Source of the DNA: Mycobacterium sp. | GTDB lineage: Bacteria; Actinomycetota; Actinomycetes; Mycobacteriales; Mycobacteriaceae | Direction: 5' to 3' | DNA: 64,000 bases | NCBI GenBank assembly: GCA_025965975.1 | Contig: JAOPVX010000230.1 | Coordinates: 35,398-99,397 of the forward strand | Shown here: positions 1 to 9,608 of the stretch, piece after piece | How the letters are laid out: every line of letters starts with the position of its first letter | Numbering within the stretch: the first letter of the stretch is position 1 | Translations under genes and position numbers: made by a program | The notes under the pieces: model-generated | Seen by the model: only the letters and a program-made list of their open reading frames with translations | Database searches by the model: none | What the model was told of the DNA's origin: nothing

Positions 1-1171
<1,171 letters not shown>

Positions 1172-1181
1172 CTATGCGTGG

Positions 1182-1562
1182 CTAGTCCGACGCGTCGAGC
1201 ACACTGACCGCGATGCCGTACGGCAGGAAGCGCACCTTACGTGTCGGATCGGTGTTGCCCTTGTTCGCCCGAAGCGCATCCAGTTCGGTCGGATACACCT
1301 GTTCAATATGGGCGCCGCCTTCGTCGTCGACGGTGTGGATCGCCCAGACGCCGTCGCCTGTCTCGCCGGTCGTCTCCGGCTCGGTCCTGGCCCGGGAATG
1401 GCGCGCGAATTCATCGAAGATCGACGCCCACCCGGCCCGTTCACCGGACGTGGTGAAGAACCTGCTGACTCCGTCGAGCGCGTCGCGCAGGCCCTCACCC
1501 GCCTCGCGGACCACGCGATCGAACTCTTCGGGGTCGAACCCGAAAGGCCCGTTGCTGCTCAT
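1182..1562 (-). CDS. Conserved hypothetical acidic actinobacterial protein
   Basis: A 126-residue protein of unknown function with no signal peptide or membrane segment. The start chosen (MSSNGPFGFDPEEF) is supported by a strong ribosome site, GAGGAGGAACC, a few bases upstream; a longer frame to 1664 lacks one. The N-terminal third is acidic and helical, resembling small mycobacterial proteins that begin with an FDPEEFDR pattern. It faces the SRPBCC gene tail to tail and diverges from the SnoaL-like gene at 1670. Confidence 0.7.
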   Translation of the reverse strand: MSSNGPFGFDPEEFDRVVREAGEGLRDALDGVSRFFTTSGERAGWASIFDEFARHSRARTEPETTGETGDGVWAIHTVDDEGGAHIEQVYPTELDALRANKGNTDPTRKVRFLPYGIAVSVLDASD

Positions 1563-1669
1563 TGCGGTTCCTCCTCGTGGCCGTACACCGCGGCATTGCG
1601 GTAACCACAGTGTGCCTGCGGGTGGCGAAGTAGTCGACTGACGCCAACGGCAGGTGGTAGGCAAACCTT

Positions 1670-2470
1670 ATGGCCTTCACGCGCGCGGACTTGCTGGCGA
1701 CCGCCGAGCGATCGCCTGCGGCGGCAAGCGCACGTGATCGGAGCGCCTGGGTGGGCCTGTTCACGCCGAACGGCCGGGTCGAGGACCCGGTCGGCTCGCG
1801 GCCGCACCGAGGGACCGCGGCGATCGGGCGGTTCTACGACACCTTCATCGGCCCGCGCGACATCACCTTCCGCCGTGACGTCGACATCGTGGCAGGCATG
1901 ACGGTGATCCGGGACGGGGAACTCGAGGTGACGATGGCCTCTGCGCTCACCCTGAGGGTGCCCGTATATATCCGCTACGACTTGCAAGACGAAGCGGATG
2001 GGCTGAAAATTGCTGCGCTGTCGGCTTTTTGGGAGCTACCGGCGATGGTCGGGCAGTTTCTGCGCGGTGGCGTCCTTGCCGTGCCCGCGGGCGTTGCGCT
2101 GTCACGGTTGCTGCTGACCAACCAGGGCCTTGCCGGCACTCTCGGCTTTCTCAGTGGGTTCAGCGGTATGGGCGGCGGCGGCAAGGGACTCTTCGCGCGG
2201 TTTCTGGACGACGCATGTGGTGGCGATGAAGTCGGCATGCGGAGACGGCTCGCCGGCCAGGTAGCCATCTCAAGCGGCGACGACCTTCAACTGAGCGCCG
2301 CCGACCTGCTGAGACACCTGTCGGGAGCGCGGTGGCGCAAGCTCATCGGATCCGGGCATGCCGTCGTCGCGGCGACCGAGCGTGCCGGGCAGCGCAGCGT
2401 GATCTTCGCCGAGGTGGGCGCCGAACCCGCCGCACTGAAGCGGATCCGGGTCTTCAGCGAGGCGGGTTGA
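1670..2470 (+). CDS. NTF2/SnoaL-like (ketosteroid isomerase-like) protein
   Basis: A 266-residue protein. Residues ~5-125 resemble the SnoaL/ketosteroid-isomerase cone fold (RSAWVGLFTPNGRVEDPVG, then HRGTAAIGRFYDTFI). The middle (~130-175) is a hydrophobic, glycine-rich stretch, and the end resembles a second, shorter NTF2-like unit. The fold is used by isomerases, cyclases and hydratases of steroids and polyketides; no catalytic Asp/Tyr pair can be assigned with confidence. It stands alone, divergent from the gene at 1182-1562. Confidence 0.72.
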   Translation: MAFTRADLLATAERSPAAASARDRSAWVGLFTPNGRVEDPVGSRPHRGTAAIGRFYDTFIGPRDITFRRDVDIVAGMTVIRDGELEVTMASALTLRVPVYIRYDLQDEADGLKIAALSAFWELPAMVGQFLRGGVLAVPAGVALSRLLLTNQGLAGTLGFLSGFSGMGGGGKGLFARFLDDACGGDEVGMRRRLAGQVAISSGDDLQLSAADLLRHLSGARWRKLIGSGHAVVAATERAGQRSVIFAEVGAEPAALKRIRVFSEAG

Positions 2471-2545
2471 GTCGTTCGGTGGTGTTGTCTCGATTCGGTC
2501 GCGTTGCCCCAGTCCGGTGTGCGGACGTGAGACGGTAGCAGCACC

Positions 2546-3109
2546 ATGGACGCCGATAACTACATGACCTACGAGGAATTCGGGCGGAAGTTCTTCGAGG
2601 TCGCCGTCACCGAGGACCGCGTCGGTGGCGCGATCGGCGCGATCGCGGGAAGTGCTTTCGAGATGGGCCCGATGGGTCAGGGGCCGGGCAAGATCGCCAA
2701 GGTGAGCGCCAAGGTCAGGATTCTGGACCCCCGGGTGACGCGGCAGCTCGGCGAGACGATCACCTTCGCCGTCCGGATCCCCCTCGAGATCGACCTGGTC
2801 GTCGACCTGCGGATCGACAAGCCGAAATTCATGGTATTCGGAGAGATCGCGCTGCGCGCGACGGCACGGGCCGCCGAGCCGCTGCTGCTGGTTCTCGATT
2901 TCGAGAAACCGAGGGCGTCCGATATCTCCATCCACGTCACGTCCAAGTCGTTACGCGGGGAGGTGCTCCGGATCGTCGCCGGCGTCGACGCCGAGATCAG
3001 GAGATTCATCGCCGCGCACGTCGCGGGCGAAATCGACAGCCCGGCGTCGACGAAGGCCAAGATCATCGACGTAGCCGATCGCCTCGACGCGGCCTGGACC
3101 GGAGTCTGA
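2546..3109 (+). CDS. Conserved hypothetical protein
   Basis: A 187-residue cytosolic protein I do not assign to a named family. It has an N-terminal acidic part (MDADNYMTYEEFGRKFFE), a predicted beta-rich centre and a C-terminal helical tail. The internal pattern of alternating hydrophobic residues (AVRIPLEIDLVVDLRID, then KFMVFGEIALRATA) suggests a beta sandwich or lipid-binding barrel. It is co-directional with the genes on either side but separated by 75 bp and 45 bp. Confidence 0.68.
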   Translation: MDADNYMTYEEFGRKFFEVAVTEDRVGGAIGAIAGSAFEMGPMGQGPGKIAKVSAKVRILDPRVTRQLGETITFAVRIPLEIDLVVDLRIDKPKFMVFGEIALRATARAAEPLLLVLDFEKPRASDISIHVTSKSLRGEVLRIVAGVDAEIRRFIAAHVAGEIDSPASTKAKIIDVADRLDAAWTGV

Positions 3110-3154
3110 CGTGCACGTTTAACCGGCCGGGCGCGGGGGCCGTACGATTCCGGG

Positions 3155-3520
3155 GTGCAGCGCAGCAGAACGATGGCCCTGGCCCTTTCCGCCGGCGTGT
3201 TGGCTTGGAGCCTGGTGTGGGCCGCGCCGGCGCAGGCCGACACGACCAACGACGCGTTTCTCTCGGCGCTGACGAACGCCGGGGTGGGGACCGCCGACCC
3301 CGGCAATGCCGCCGCTCTTGGCCAGCAGGTCTGCCCGATGCTGTCCCAGCCCGGTCAGACCGCCGCCGACGTCGCGGCGAAGGTGGCCGACGCGGGAGGC
3401 ATGTCGCTTGGCCCGGCGACGATGTTCACCGGCATCGCGATCTCCCTCTTCTGCCCTGCGGCGATGTCGTCGATCACCAGCGGGCAATCGCCGATCCCGC
3501 TGTCGATCCTTGGCTTCTAG
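3155..3520 (+). CDS. Secreted DUF732-family protein
   Basis: A 121-residue protein with a Sec signal peptide (charged RSR, hydrophobic core, cleavage after APAQA) followed by the mycobacterial DUF732 pattern: DAFLSALTNAGV, then a cysteine pair in LGQQVCPML and SLFCPAAM that probably forms a disulfide. The GTG start is preferred over the ATG at 3173 because it keeps the positive residues of the signal peptide. Function is unknown; proteins of this family are exported and common in mycobacteria. It overlaps the convergent GDSL hydrolase by 4 bp. Confidence 0.85.
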   Translation: MQRSRTMALALSAGVLAWSLVWAAPAQADTTNDAFLSALTNAGVGTADPGNAAALGQQVCPMLSQPGQTAADVAAKVADAGGMSLGPATMFTGIAISLFCPAAMSSITSGQSPIPLSILGF

Positions 3521-4287
3521 GTCGCCATAGCCGCCAGCCGCGGCCGTCGCGACACCCTTCCGTCGCCTTCGGACCGGCCTCGCGCATGCCGCCACACCCA
3601 TGGCATCAGCATGTTCTGGGTCCAGAGCAACTGTGAATTCGCCTGCGAGCGCAACGACGACTGCGCGGCTCCTTCGCTGGCTTGCGCCCAATCATGGTTG
3701 CTCTCAGGCAAACCCAGTGCCTCCGCGGCCGCCGCGGCGAACAGGGCATGACCTTTCGCCGAGCCGTGCACCCGGTCGGCGCTCCACGTGTCCGGCTCGT
3801 TCATCGACGGCGCGCCGTAGAGGTCGACGAGCCGGAACCCATGCCGCTTTGCGGCTGCCCGGATGGCCGCGTTGATCCGGACAACGCGTGGTCCGAGGAG
3901 CCGGCCAACCGGCAGAATCTGCGCGAGATCGGGAAAGGTCGTCGTGGCCACCGTCGCACCCGATCCCGCCAGCTGGTTGTGCAGGTCGTCGAGATCGGCG
4001 AGGGCACGGTCGAAATGGGGGCCGGGCCGCGTCACGTCGTTCATCCCGATACACACGGTGACGAGGTCGGGCCGCATCGCCAACGCCCGGGGCAGCTGCT
4101 CGTCGAGGAGGTCGCGGATGCGCCTGCCGCGCACGGCGAGGTTCGCGTACATCAGCCCCGGGTAGTGCTCGTCGATGAGCACGGCCAACCGGTCGACGAA
4201 GCCGATCAGGCCGATCGTGTCGTCGCCGTCCCAGAGTCCCTCGGTCTGGCTGTCACCGATCGCGACATATCGGGTGTACCCGGCCAC
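3517..4287 (-). CDS. SGNH/GDSL-family esterase-lipase
   Basis: A 256-residue hydrolase. Block I is AIGDSQTEG with the nucleophile Ser13. Block II is the Gly in NLAVRGRR, block III is the Asn in GMNDVTR, and block V is the DxxH of ADRVHGSAKGH. All four SGNH residues are therefore present and the enzyme should be an active serine esterase or lipase. There is no signal peptide, so it is probably cytosolic. The last ~45 residues, rich in Arg and Trp, extend past the usual end of the fold. Confidence 0.88.
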   Translation of the reverse strand: MAGYTRYVAIGDSQTEGLWDGDDTIGLIGFVDRLAVLIDEHYPGLMYANLAVRGRRIRDLLDEQLPRALAMRPDLVTVCIGMNDVTRPGPHFDRALADLDDLHNQLAGSGATVATTTFPDLAQILPVGRLLGPRVVRINAAIRAAAKRHGFRLVDLYGAPSMNEPDTWSADRVHGSAKGHALFAAAAAEALGLPESNHDWAQASEGAAQSSLRSQANSQLLWTQNMLMPWVWRHARGRSEGDGRVSRRPRLAAMAT

Positions 4288-4350
4288 AACGCGACTCTAG
4301 CGGCGAAGGGCGGCTTCTACCTGCAACGCTCCGGCGCGCAGGATGTCGAC

Positions 4351-4656
4351 TTACTTGACGTCTAAGTAGACAGTCTTGTTGGTGACGGTCGTGGAGATGT
4401 CGTTGCCGGCACCGGGAACGCCGGAGTCTGTGCGCGAGTACGTCTGCCCGGGCCGGACGGCCACCACGGTGGCCTTGTCGAGCGGGACGGTACCGACCCG
4501 GTCCACGATCACCGTGTAGCCCTGGGCCTGCAGCTCGCTGATGGTCTGCTGGGCGTTGCCGGGCCCGGTCGGCGCGGCGGCTGCCGGTGTCGCCAGTCCG
4601 ATGATCGCGGCGGCCAGCCCGCCGACGAACGTGGCGGCAAATCCGAACTTCTTCAT
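4351..4656 (-). CDS. Small secreted mycobacterial protein
   Basis: A 101-residue exported protein with a signal peptide (MKKFGFAATF, alanine-rich core, cleavage near TPAAAAP). The mature part has the pattern NAQQTISELQAQGYTV, then VDRVGTVPLDKATVVAVRPG, typical of a mycobacterial family of small secreted proteins of unknown function with a PASTA-like flavour. The ATG at 4656 is preferred over the GTG at 4662 because the AGGGA ribosome site is well spaced for the ATG and only 2 bases from the GTG. Confidence 0.82.
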   Translation of the reverse strand: MKKFGFAATFVGGLAAAIIGLATPAAAAPTGPGNAQQTISELQAQGYTVIVDRVGTVPLDKATVVAVRPGQTYSRTDSGVPGAGNDISTTVTNKTVYLDVK

Positions 4657-4897
4657 CTTCACGTCCCTGTCTGTTTCTCTTTTGTCCAGACCTTTACGCC
4701 AGCTGGTCCGCTATCAAATTCCAGTGGCAGGGTTCGGTGACGGCTAGCACAGCAATCCCTGCCGGCTGGGGTTCACAGTTAGAGGTAGGTGTCGAGGTTT
4801 CGTTGGGTCGTCTTGTCGACGGTTGGGCCGGCCTATGCGTGAGATTTGTCGGACCGTGTTGCCTCACGTCAAGATGCGCGCGAGGGACCGTGTTGGC

Positions 4898-6337
4898 ATG
4901 ATCGAACATGTGTTCGAAGACTTCACCGATGCGGCGCTGATCGACGCCATGGGTGAAGCGACGCGGGACGAGTCGGCGGCGGTTGCGCGGCGGTTCGCGT
5001 TGATCGGGCAGTTGGATGCGCGCCGGGCCAAGGACTTAGCGGAATCCATCTTCTGGCGCACCGACCCGTACGAAGAGGTGACCGCCGAGATCTCGGCGGC
5101 CCAGAACATCAGCCGGGGCCGGGCGTCGGGTCAGGTTCACTATGCGCGGGTGCTGCGTGATCGGCTGCCGCAGGTGGCGGCGGTGTTCGGCACCGGGGTG
5201 ATCGATTTCCGGATGGTCGCGACGATCATCGCGCGCACCGAGAACGTCGATGACGAGGTGATCGAGCGGCTGGATGCGGCGCTGGCCCGGCATTGCGTGA
5301 AGTGGATGCGGTTGTCGGGGTCCAAACTCACCGACCGTGTCGACATGTGGGTGGCCAAGTTCGACCCGGCCGGGGTGCGAATCCCACCCACGGTCGAGGC
5401 CAACCGCTATGTCGAGATGGGGCAGACCAGCCCGGGGATGGCAGGGATCTGGGCCAATGTGCACGCCACCGATGCCGCGGCGCTGGATCAGCGGTTGGAT
5501 GCGCTGGCCGCCAGCGTGTGCGACAACGATCCGCGCACCAACGAGCAGCGGCGCGCGGATGCCACCGGGGCGTTGGCGCGTGGTGAGGCCCAGTTGGCCT
5601 GCCAGTGCGGGGCCGAGGACTGCCCGGCCACCGCGGAACGTAACGCGGCCACTGCCGCGGTCATTCACGTGCTGGCCGAGCAGGCCACCCTCGACGGGAC
5701 CAGTGATCAGCCGGGGTATCTGCCCGGGTTTGGGATCCTGCCTGCCGAGTCGGTGCGCGATCTCGCCACGGCCGCACAGCTCAAGCCGTTGTCGGTGCCG
5801 GCCGGGGCTGCGCCGGATCCGGGATATCGCCCTACGGCTGCCACCGCGGCGTTCATCCGGTGGCGCGATCTGACCTGTCGATGGCCCGGCTGCGATGCGC
5901 CCATTGAGCGGTGCGATATCGACCACACAGTGCCCTATCCGGCCGGTGTCACCCACCCGTCGAACAACAAGTTGTATTGCCGCACCCATCATTTGATCAA
6001 GACGTTCTATCCCGGGCCTTGCGGCTGGACCGATCAACAGTTGCCCGATGGCACCATCGTGTTTACCGCCCCGACCGGGCATACCTACCGCACCCAGCCT
6101 CTGGGCGGCATGCTGTTTCCCGCACTCAAGCAATCCACCGGCGAACTACCGATCCGACTGGTCGACGAGCCGGGAACCAACCGGGCGTTGATGATGCCGC
6201 AACGCAAACAAACCCGCGAGCAAGACCGCCGCGACCGCATCACCGAAGAACGCCGCCAACGAAGCGAACTCATCGCCGAAGAAGAACGACAACGCCAAGC
6301 CTGGCTCGCCGCCAACTACGAACCCCCACCCTTCTGA
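4898..6337 (+). CDS. DUF222/HNH endonuclease, 13E12-repeat family
   Basis: A 479-residue protein. The N-terminal two thirds match DUF222 (GQLDARRAKD, QVHYARVLRDRLPQVAA, ANVHATDAAALDQRLD). The C-terminal HNH nuclease unit reads CRWPGCDAPIERCDIDHTVP, then NNKLYCRTHH, with zinc-type cysteines and the catalytic DH. Such genes are multicopy in mycobacteria, and in M. tuberculosis REP13E12 copies serve as phiRv integration sites. The start at MIEHVF is chosen by similarity of the N-terminus to the family; in-frame upstream ATGs exist at 4835 and 4874. The last 31 bp belong to a 92-bp direct repeat found again at 7168. Confidence 0.88.
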   Translation: MIEHVFEDFTDAALIDAMGEATRDESAAVARRFALIGQLDARRAKDLAESIFWRTDPYEEVTAEISAAQNISRGRASGQVHYARVLRDRLPQVAAVFGTGVIDFRMVATIIARTENVDDEVIERLDAALARHCVKWMRLSGSKLTDRVDMWVAKFDPAGVRIPPTVEANRYVEMGQTSPGMAGIWANVHATDAAALDQRLDALAASVCDNDPRTNEQRRADATGALARGEAQLACQCGAEDCPATAERNAATAAVIHVLAEQATLDGTSDQPGYLPGFGILPAESVRDLATAAQLKPLSVPAGAAPDPGYRPTAATAAFIRWRDLTCRWPGCDAPIERCDIDHTVPYPAGVTHPSNNKLYCRTHHLIKTFYPGPCGWTDQQLPDGTIVFTAPTGHTYRTQPLGGMLFPALKQSTGELPIRLVDEPGTNRALMMPQRKQTREQDRRDRITEERRQRSELIAEEERQRQAWLAANYEPPPF

Positions 6338-6398
6338 GGCGCAGCTTCCCGCGTCAGAACAGGCGTCCCAGCCTGGTGAGGTTCAGCGGCACGCCGAC
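6307..6398. repeat. 92-bp direct repeat, copy 1
   Basis: This stretch, which includes the last codons and stop of the HNH gene, recurs at 7168-7259 with a single mismatch (G at 6336, T at 7197). The offset is 861 bp. The repeat ends exactly where the stop codon of the secreted-protein gene (6398-6901) begins. Confidence 0.97.
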
Positions 6399-6901
6399 TA
6401 GGGCCCGTAAGGTGACGACCCGGCCGTGCGCCACTGGCACGAGCCTGTGAGCTTCAGGGTGGCCAGGTCAGGGAGCAGGAAGAAGTCCGTGAACGGAGCA
6501 CCTGCTTGAATCGGCTTTACCACGGGCGGCCCTCCGGCGGTGGAAGTTTGTGCCGCGCTGCAATCGTTGCCGCTGAAACCGATCCAATGGCTGCCAGGGG
6601 TGACATCGCCAGCGGTCAACGTTGCCGGCGGCCCATATGTGAACCAGGTTTGTGCGGGTCGCGCAATGTCGTCAAGGTGTTGCCATACAGATACCGGGTT
6701 ACCTTTCGCACACAGCAGGATCTCGCCCTGTGCTGTGAACGTTTGCGAACCGTCCATGGCCCCACTGCTGTCAGCGGACCCGCCGCATGGAGCGCCGGCT
6801 TTTGGCACGGCGCGGTCTGCGTATGCGATTCCCGTGGCGAGCAGCGCGGCAATGGTCACGCCCGTCAAGGCTGTCATGGTTACGGTCACGCTGCGCTTCA
6901 T
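6398..6901 (-). CDS. Secreted hypothetical protein on inserted segment
   Basis: A 167-residue protein with a signal peptide (MKRSVTVTMTALTGV, cleavage near AYA) and four cysteines in the mature part, enough for two disulfides. I do not recognise the family. The whole gene lies on the 769-bp segment between two 92-bp direct repeats, and its TAG stop straddles the repeat boundary, so the C-terminus may have been cut or fixed by the event that created the repeat. A good -10 (TATTAT, bases 6915-6910) sits 9 bp upstream of the ATG, suggesting a nearly leaderless transcript. Confidence 0.72.
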   Translation of the reverse strand: MKRSVTVTMTALTGVTIAALLATGIAYADRAVPKAGAPCGGSADSSGAMDGSQTFTAQGEILLCAKGNPVSVWQHLDDIARPAQTWFTYGPPATLTAGDVTPGSHWIGFSGNDCSAAQTSTAGGPPVVKPIQAGAPFTDFFLLPDLATLKLTGSCQWRTAGSSPYGP

Positions 6902-7167
6902 GGTCGCTGATAATAGGCCGTGTTCTGCGAAAGCGGACTTGTTTGGGCAAATCGAACTTGATGATGATAGCGCCGCATAACGGCGTCAGTGACCGTGCCG
7001 CAGCTAATCACGGATGCGCTTGCCACTGCCTTCGCGCCGACGGTTCCTGCATTGCTCCACTGGGCGTTCACAAAAGAGAAGGGTCACTGTCATGGCGGTG
7101 TCGCCTCTCATCGCGGAGGTAAGTGATCTAGGCGAGAAGACGTGCGATACGCGTGTGGCGCCCGGCC
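6902..7167. other. Gene-free remainder of inserted segment
   Basis: No convincing gene is seen in these 266 bp. They hold the promoter side of the secreted-protein gene and look less G+C-rich than the neighbourhood. Together with 6398-6901 this makes the 769-bp unit between the two 92-bp repeats. No integrase, transposase or terminal inverted repeat is visible. Confidence 0.6.
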
Positions 7168-7259
7168 CGCCGCCAACTACGAACCCCCACCCTTCTTAGG
7201 CGCAGCTTCCCGCGTCAGAACAGGCGTCCCAGCCTGGTGAGGTTCAGCGGCACGCCGAC
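7168..7259. repeat. 92-bp direct repeat, copy 2
   Basis: Second copy of the 92-bp repeat at 6307-6398, with one mismatch. It contains the 3' end (45 bp) of the LmeA-like gene on the minus strand and a non-coding copy of the HNH gene tail. Confidence 0.97.
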
Positions 7260-8045
7260 CACGCTGAGCTGATTGATGATGTCCTCCAAGCGTTTTCGCG
7301 GGACATCCATCCGCCATTCCGGCAGCGTTCCCGACAGGCACACCACGCCGGGCGCAAAGCTGATACCGGTCAGCGCAAGTCCGTGTGGAAGCTCGGGCAG
7401 GTGCACCGGGTAGGCCGGCGCGCGCGCCGGCAGCCGCCACCGCGACCGGCGGATGACCAGGCCGCAAGGCTTGAGCCACAGCGTCGAGCCGTCGAGGCGG
7501 GCATCGACCTCGACGTGACCCAACAGCGGTCTGCCGGCCAGTCGCAGCCGCGCGATCCCGTCGGCACCGACCTGACCGGACAGCCGCGGCGCCGCCCACA
7601 GGAACAAATCGTCGAGCACCGGCGCGGGAACCTCCAGCGTCAGCTCGACCGGTGCGGCCACCAGCATCGGCGGCGCCGTCGGCTTCATGTGGAAGTTGTG
7701 CAGCACCGCGGTCGCCCGGTCGAATCGACTACCGTGCCAACAGATATCGCGCGCAGCCAGCCGGACATCATTGAGCTGGCCGACCGACAGCCCGCGCACG
7801 TCGAGCCGAGAATCGAACTCGGTGACCGTCAGCGTGAGATCGCCCTGATCCAGACGGACCGTCAGCCGACGGCCGACCACCAGCCGGCGCACAGTCATGA
7901 ACAGCGTCCGGTAGGCCGCCGCGGCTCCGGAGCTGACCGGCGCCACCGCCGCCGACGACCACAGCGAGGTGAGCATGTCGATCGGCCGGAACGGGTCGAA
8001 CCGGCGCAGCGGTCGCGGGCGCGTCATGACATCAGCATCCGTCAT
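7215..8045 (-). CDS. LmeA-like (DUF2993-type) phospholipid-binding protein
   Basis: A 276-residue protein with the alternating beta pattern of DUF2993/LmeA-like proteins: LTVTEFDSRLDVRGLSVGQ, ARDICWHGSRFDRA, then VELTLEVPAPVLDDL and LAGRPLLGHVEVDARL. LmeA binds phospholipid and aids mannan elongation in the mycobacterial envelope; here only family-level similarity can be claimed, and no clear signal peptide is visible. Its start overlaps the TetR stop by 4 bp (ATGA), so the two are co-transcribed. The last 45 bp, including the stop, are duplicated upstream in the 92-bp repeat. Confidence 0.6.
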   Translation of the reverse strand: MTDADVMTRPRPLRRFDPFRPIDMLTSLWSSAAVAPVSSGAAAAYRTLFMTVRRLVVGRRLTVRLDQGDLTLTVTEFDSRLDVRGLSVGQLNDVRLAARDICWHGSRFDRATAVLHNFHMKPTAPPMLVAAPVELTLEVPAPVLDDLFLWAAPRLSGQVGADGIARLRLAGRPLLGHVEVDARLDGSTLWLKPCGLVIRRSRWRLPARAPAYPVHLPELPHGLALTGISFAPGVVCLSGTLPEWRMDVPRKRLEDIINQLSVVGVPLNLTRLGRLF

Positions 8046-8662
8046 CCGCGCGACGGAGTGAAACTGGATAACAGTGCCCGCATCGACTTGGCGACGGCGT
8101 GCCGCGTTTCTACCGGGTCGGGCGAGTTCGCGATCAGCATTGCGCCGCGGGTGAGCGCGCCGAGTAGCAGCCGGGTGGCGGTCTCGGGATCCTCGACCGT
8201 GATCGTTCCCGCCTGCGCGGCGGCCGTCAGCGCGTGCACGATCGCCGCGTGCGCGTATTGCTCGTCGAGTTCGGTGTAGCGGGCCAGGCCCAGCACCGCG
8301 GGCCCGTCGACGATCAGGATGCGCTGTATATCCGGCTGCAGTACGCCGTCGAGAAACACCTCGAAGCCACGAGCCAGCTCGTCAATGCCATCCGAGGCGC
8401 CCTGCGCCGCCTTCTTGGACGCCGTCATCAAGTCGGTGTGCGCCTGCACGAATACCGCCTCGAAAAGCGCCGTCTTGGTGGGGAAGTGGTGATACAGCGC
8501 CCCCGTGGTGACGCGGGCTTCGCGGGCCAGGTCCTCAACCGAGGTCGCGCGGAAGCCGTTCACGCCGAATAGCCGGCGGCCGGCCGCGACCAACGCCCCT
8601 CGCGTCTGCGCGACCTGTTCGGCGCGCAGCGAGGCGGGCTGCTCGGCCGCCGGATCCGACAT
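8042..8662 (-). CDS. TetR-family transcriptional regulator
   Basis: A 206-residue TetR protein. The helix-turn-helix spans residues ~20-65 (TSVEDLAREARVTTGALYHHFPTK), with the usual TGALYHHF recognition helix; the C-terminal ligand domain is uncharacterised. It diverges from the mycothiol-type enzyme at 8733, with an A+T-rich repeat-bearing intergenic region that is the probable operator. It is coupled to the downstream LmeA-like gene by an ATGA overlap. Confidence 0.92.
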   Translation of the reverse strand: MSDPAAEQPASLRAEQVAQTRGALVAAGRRLFGVNGFRATSVEDLAREARVTTGALYHHFPTKTALFEAVFVQAHTDLMTASKKAAQGASDGIDELARGFEVFLDGVLQPDIQRILIVDGPAVLGLARYTELDEQYAHAAIVHALTAAAQAGTITVEDPETATRLLLGALTRGAMLIANSPDPVETRHAVAKSMRALLSSFTPSRG

Positions 8663-8696
8663 CTATCGCTCCTCTTCGGTCAGACCCAGCATACCC

Positions 8697-8730
8697 TATT
8701 GACATAGTAACGATATGTGAAATAGTAAGC
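8697..8730. promoter_or_regulatory. Divergent promoter/operator of TetR and 8733 gene
   Basis: An A+T-rich patch contains TTGACA (8699-8704), two direct ATAGTAA repeats (8704-8710 and 8722-8728), and the short inverted repeat ACATA-N7-TATGT (8702-8718). It is the natural operator for the adjacent TetR. A -10 near 8721-8728 would place the plus-strand transcript start at or very near the ATG (8733), that is, a leaderless mRNA. The assignment is inference from position and symmetry. Confidence 0.5.
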
Positions 8731-8732
8731 CT

Positions 8733-9590
8733 ATGACATCAGCACCCGTGCGCTACACCGGACCAGCCGAGGACACCCGTCGCGGCTATCGCGCCACCCT
8801 CAACGCGCTGCGCGATGCCGCGGCACGAAGCGCCGACCTATGGCGCCACATCGACAAACCAGACGCACCAGCGCCCGGCCTCAGCTGGACCGCCGCCGAG
8901 ACCGCCGCGCACGTCGTCGGTGATCTCCGTGATTACACCCAGGCACTGACACGTCACGCCAAGGGCTATATGACCCATCCCAACCGGCCGACCGACTCAC
9001 CCTCGGCGCTCAGTGCGAAGGTCAATGCCCGCCACCTCGAAGAGGTGCCCGAACGCAACCTGCACCGCCTGGCCGACATGCTCGAGGTGTCCGCCGACGC
9101 GTACCTGAACGCGGCGGCCGCCGCCGACCCGAGCATCGAAATACCGACCCCCAACGGATTGGTGATCGGTCCGCCAACGATGGCCGCCCTGCTGCTGGGT
9201 GAGCAGCTCATCCACGGCGTCGACATCTCGCGCACGGCCAACATCGCGTGGACGATCACCGCAGCCGACGCGTTCCTGGTGATTCCGGGAGTGCTGAGCG
9301 TTGCGCCGCAGTACCTGCGGCCGCGGCGCGCCGCGGGCGTGCACATCAGCTTCGAGTTGCGGATGCGAGGCGGTGCCAGCTACCGCATGGCCGTCGACGA
9401 CGGCACGGCGGTCGTCACCGCTGCGGGAGAGAAGGCCGACTGTGTCATCACCGCGGATCCGGTCGCCTTCCTGCTGCTCGGCTTCGGCAGGGTCTCCCAG
9501 CTCTCGCCCGTGCTCCGCGGGCAGCTCCGGCCCGGCGGCCGCAGGCCGTGGCTGGCGATGAAGTTCGGGTCGCTCTTGTACAGCCCTTAG
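8733..9590 (+). CDS. Maleylpyruvate-isomerase-type mycothiol-dependent protein
   Basis: A 285-residue protein with an N-terminal DinB-like four-helix domain (LSWTAAETAAHVVGDLRDY; His and Asp/Glu as in the metal site of MDMPI_N proteins) and HGVDISR near residue 162, followed by a C-terminal SCP2-like half (FELRMRGGASYRMAVDDG, then ADCVITADPVAFLLL). The family includes mycothiol-dependent isomerases and detoxification enzymes. It diverges from the TetR at 8042, which probably controls it. Confidence 0.8.
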   Translation: MTSAPVRYTGPAEDTRRGYRATLNALRDAAARSADLWRHIDKPDAPAPGLSWTAAETAAHVVGDLRDYTQALTRHAKGYMTHPNRPTDSPSALSAKVNARHLEEVPERNLHRLADMLEVSADAYLNAAAAADPSIEIPTPNGLVIGPPTMAALLLGEQLIHGVDISRTANIAWTITAADAFLVIPGVLSVAPQYLRPRRAAGVHISFELRMRGGASYRMAVDDGTAVVTAAGEKADCVITADPVAFLLLGFGRVSQLSPVLRGQLRPGGRRPWLAMKFGSLLYSP

Positions 9591-9608
9591 CCCGTAGAGT
9601 GGGGGCCG

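Noticed and set aside
7014-7199. 61-codon frame in the inserted segment
   Set aside because: It has no ribosome site, runs into the second 92-bp repeat and shows no family resemblance.
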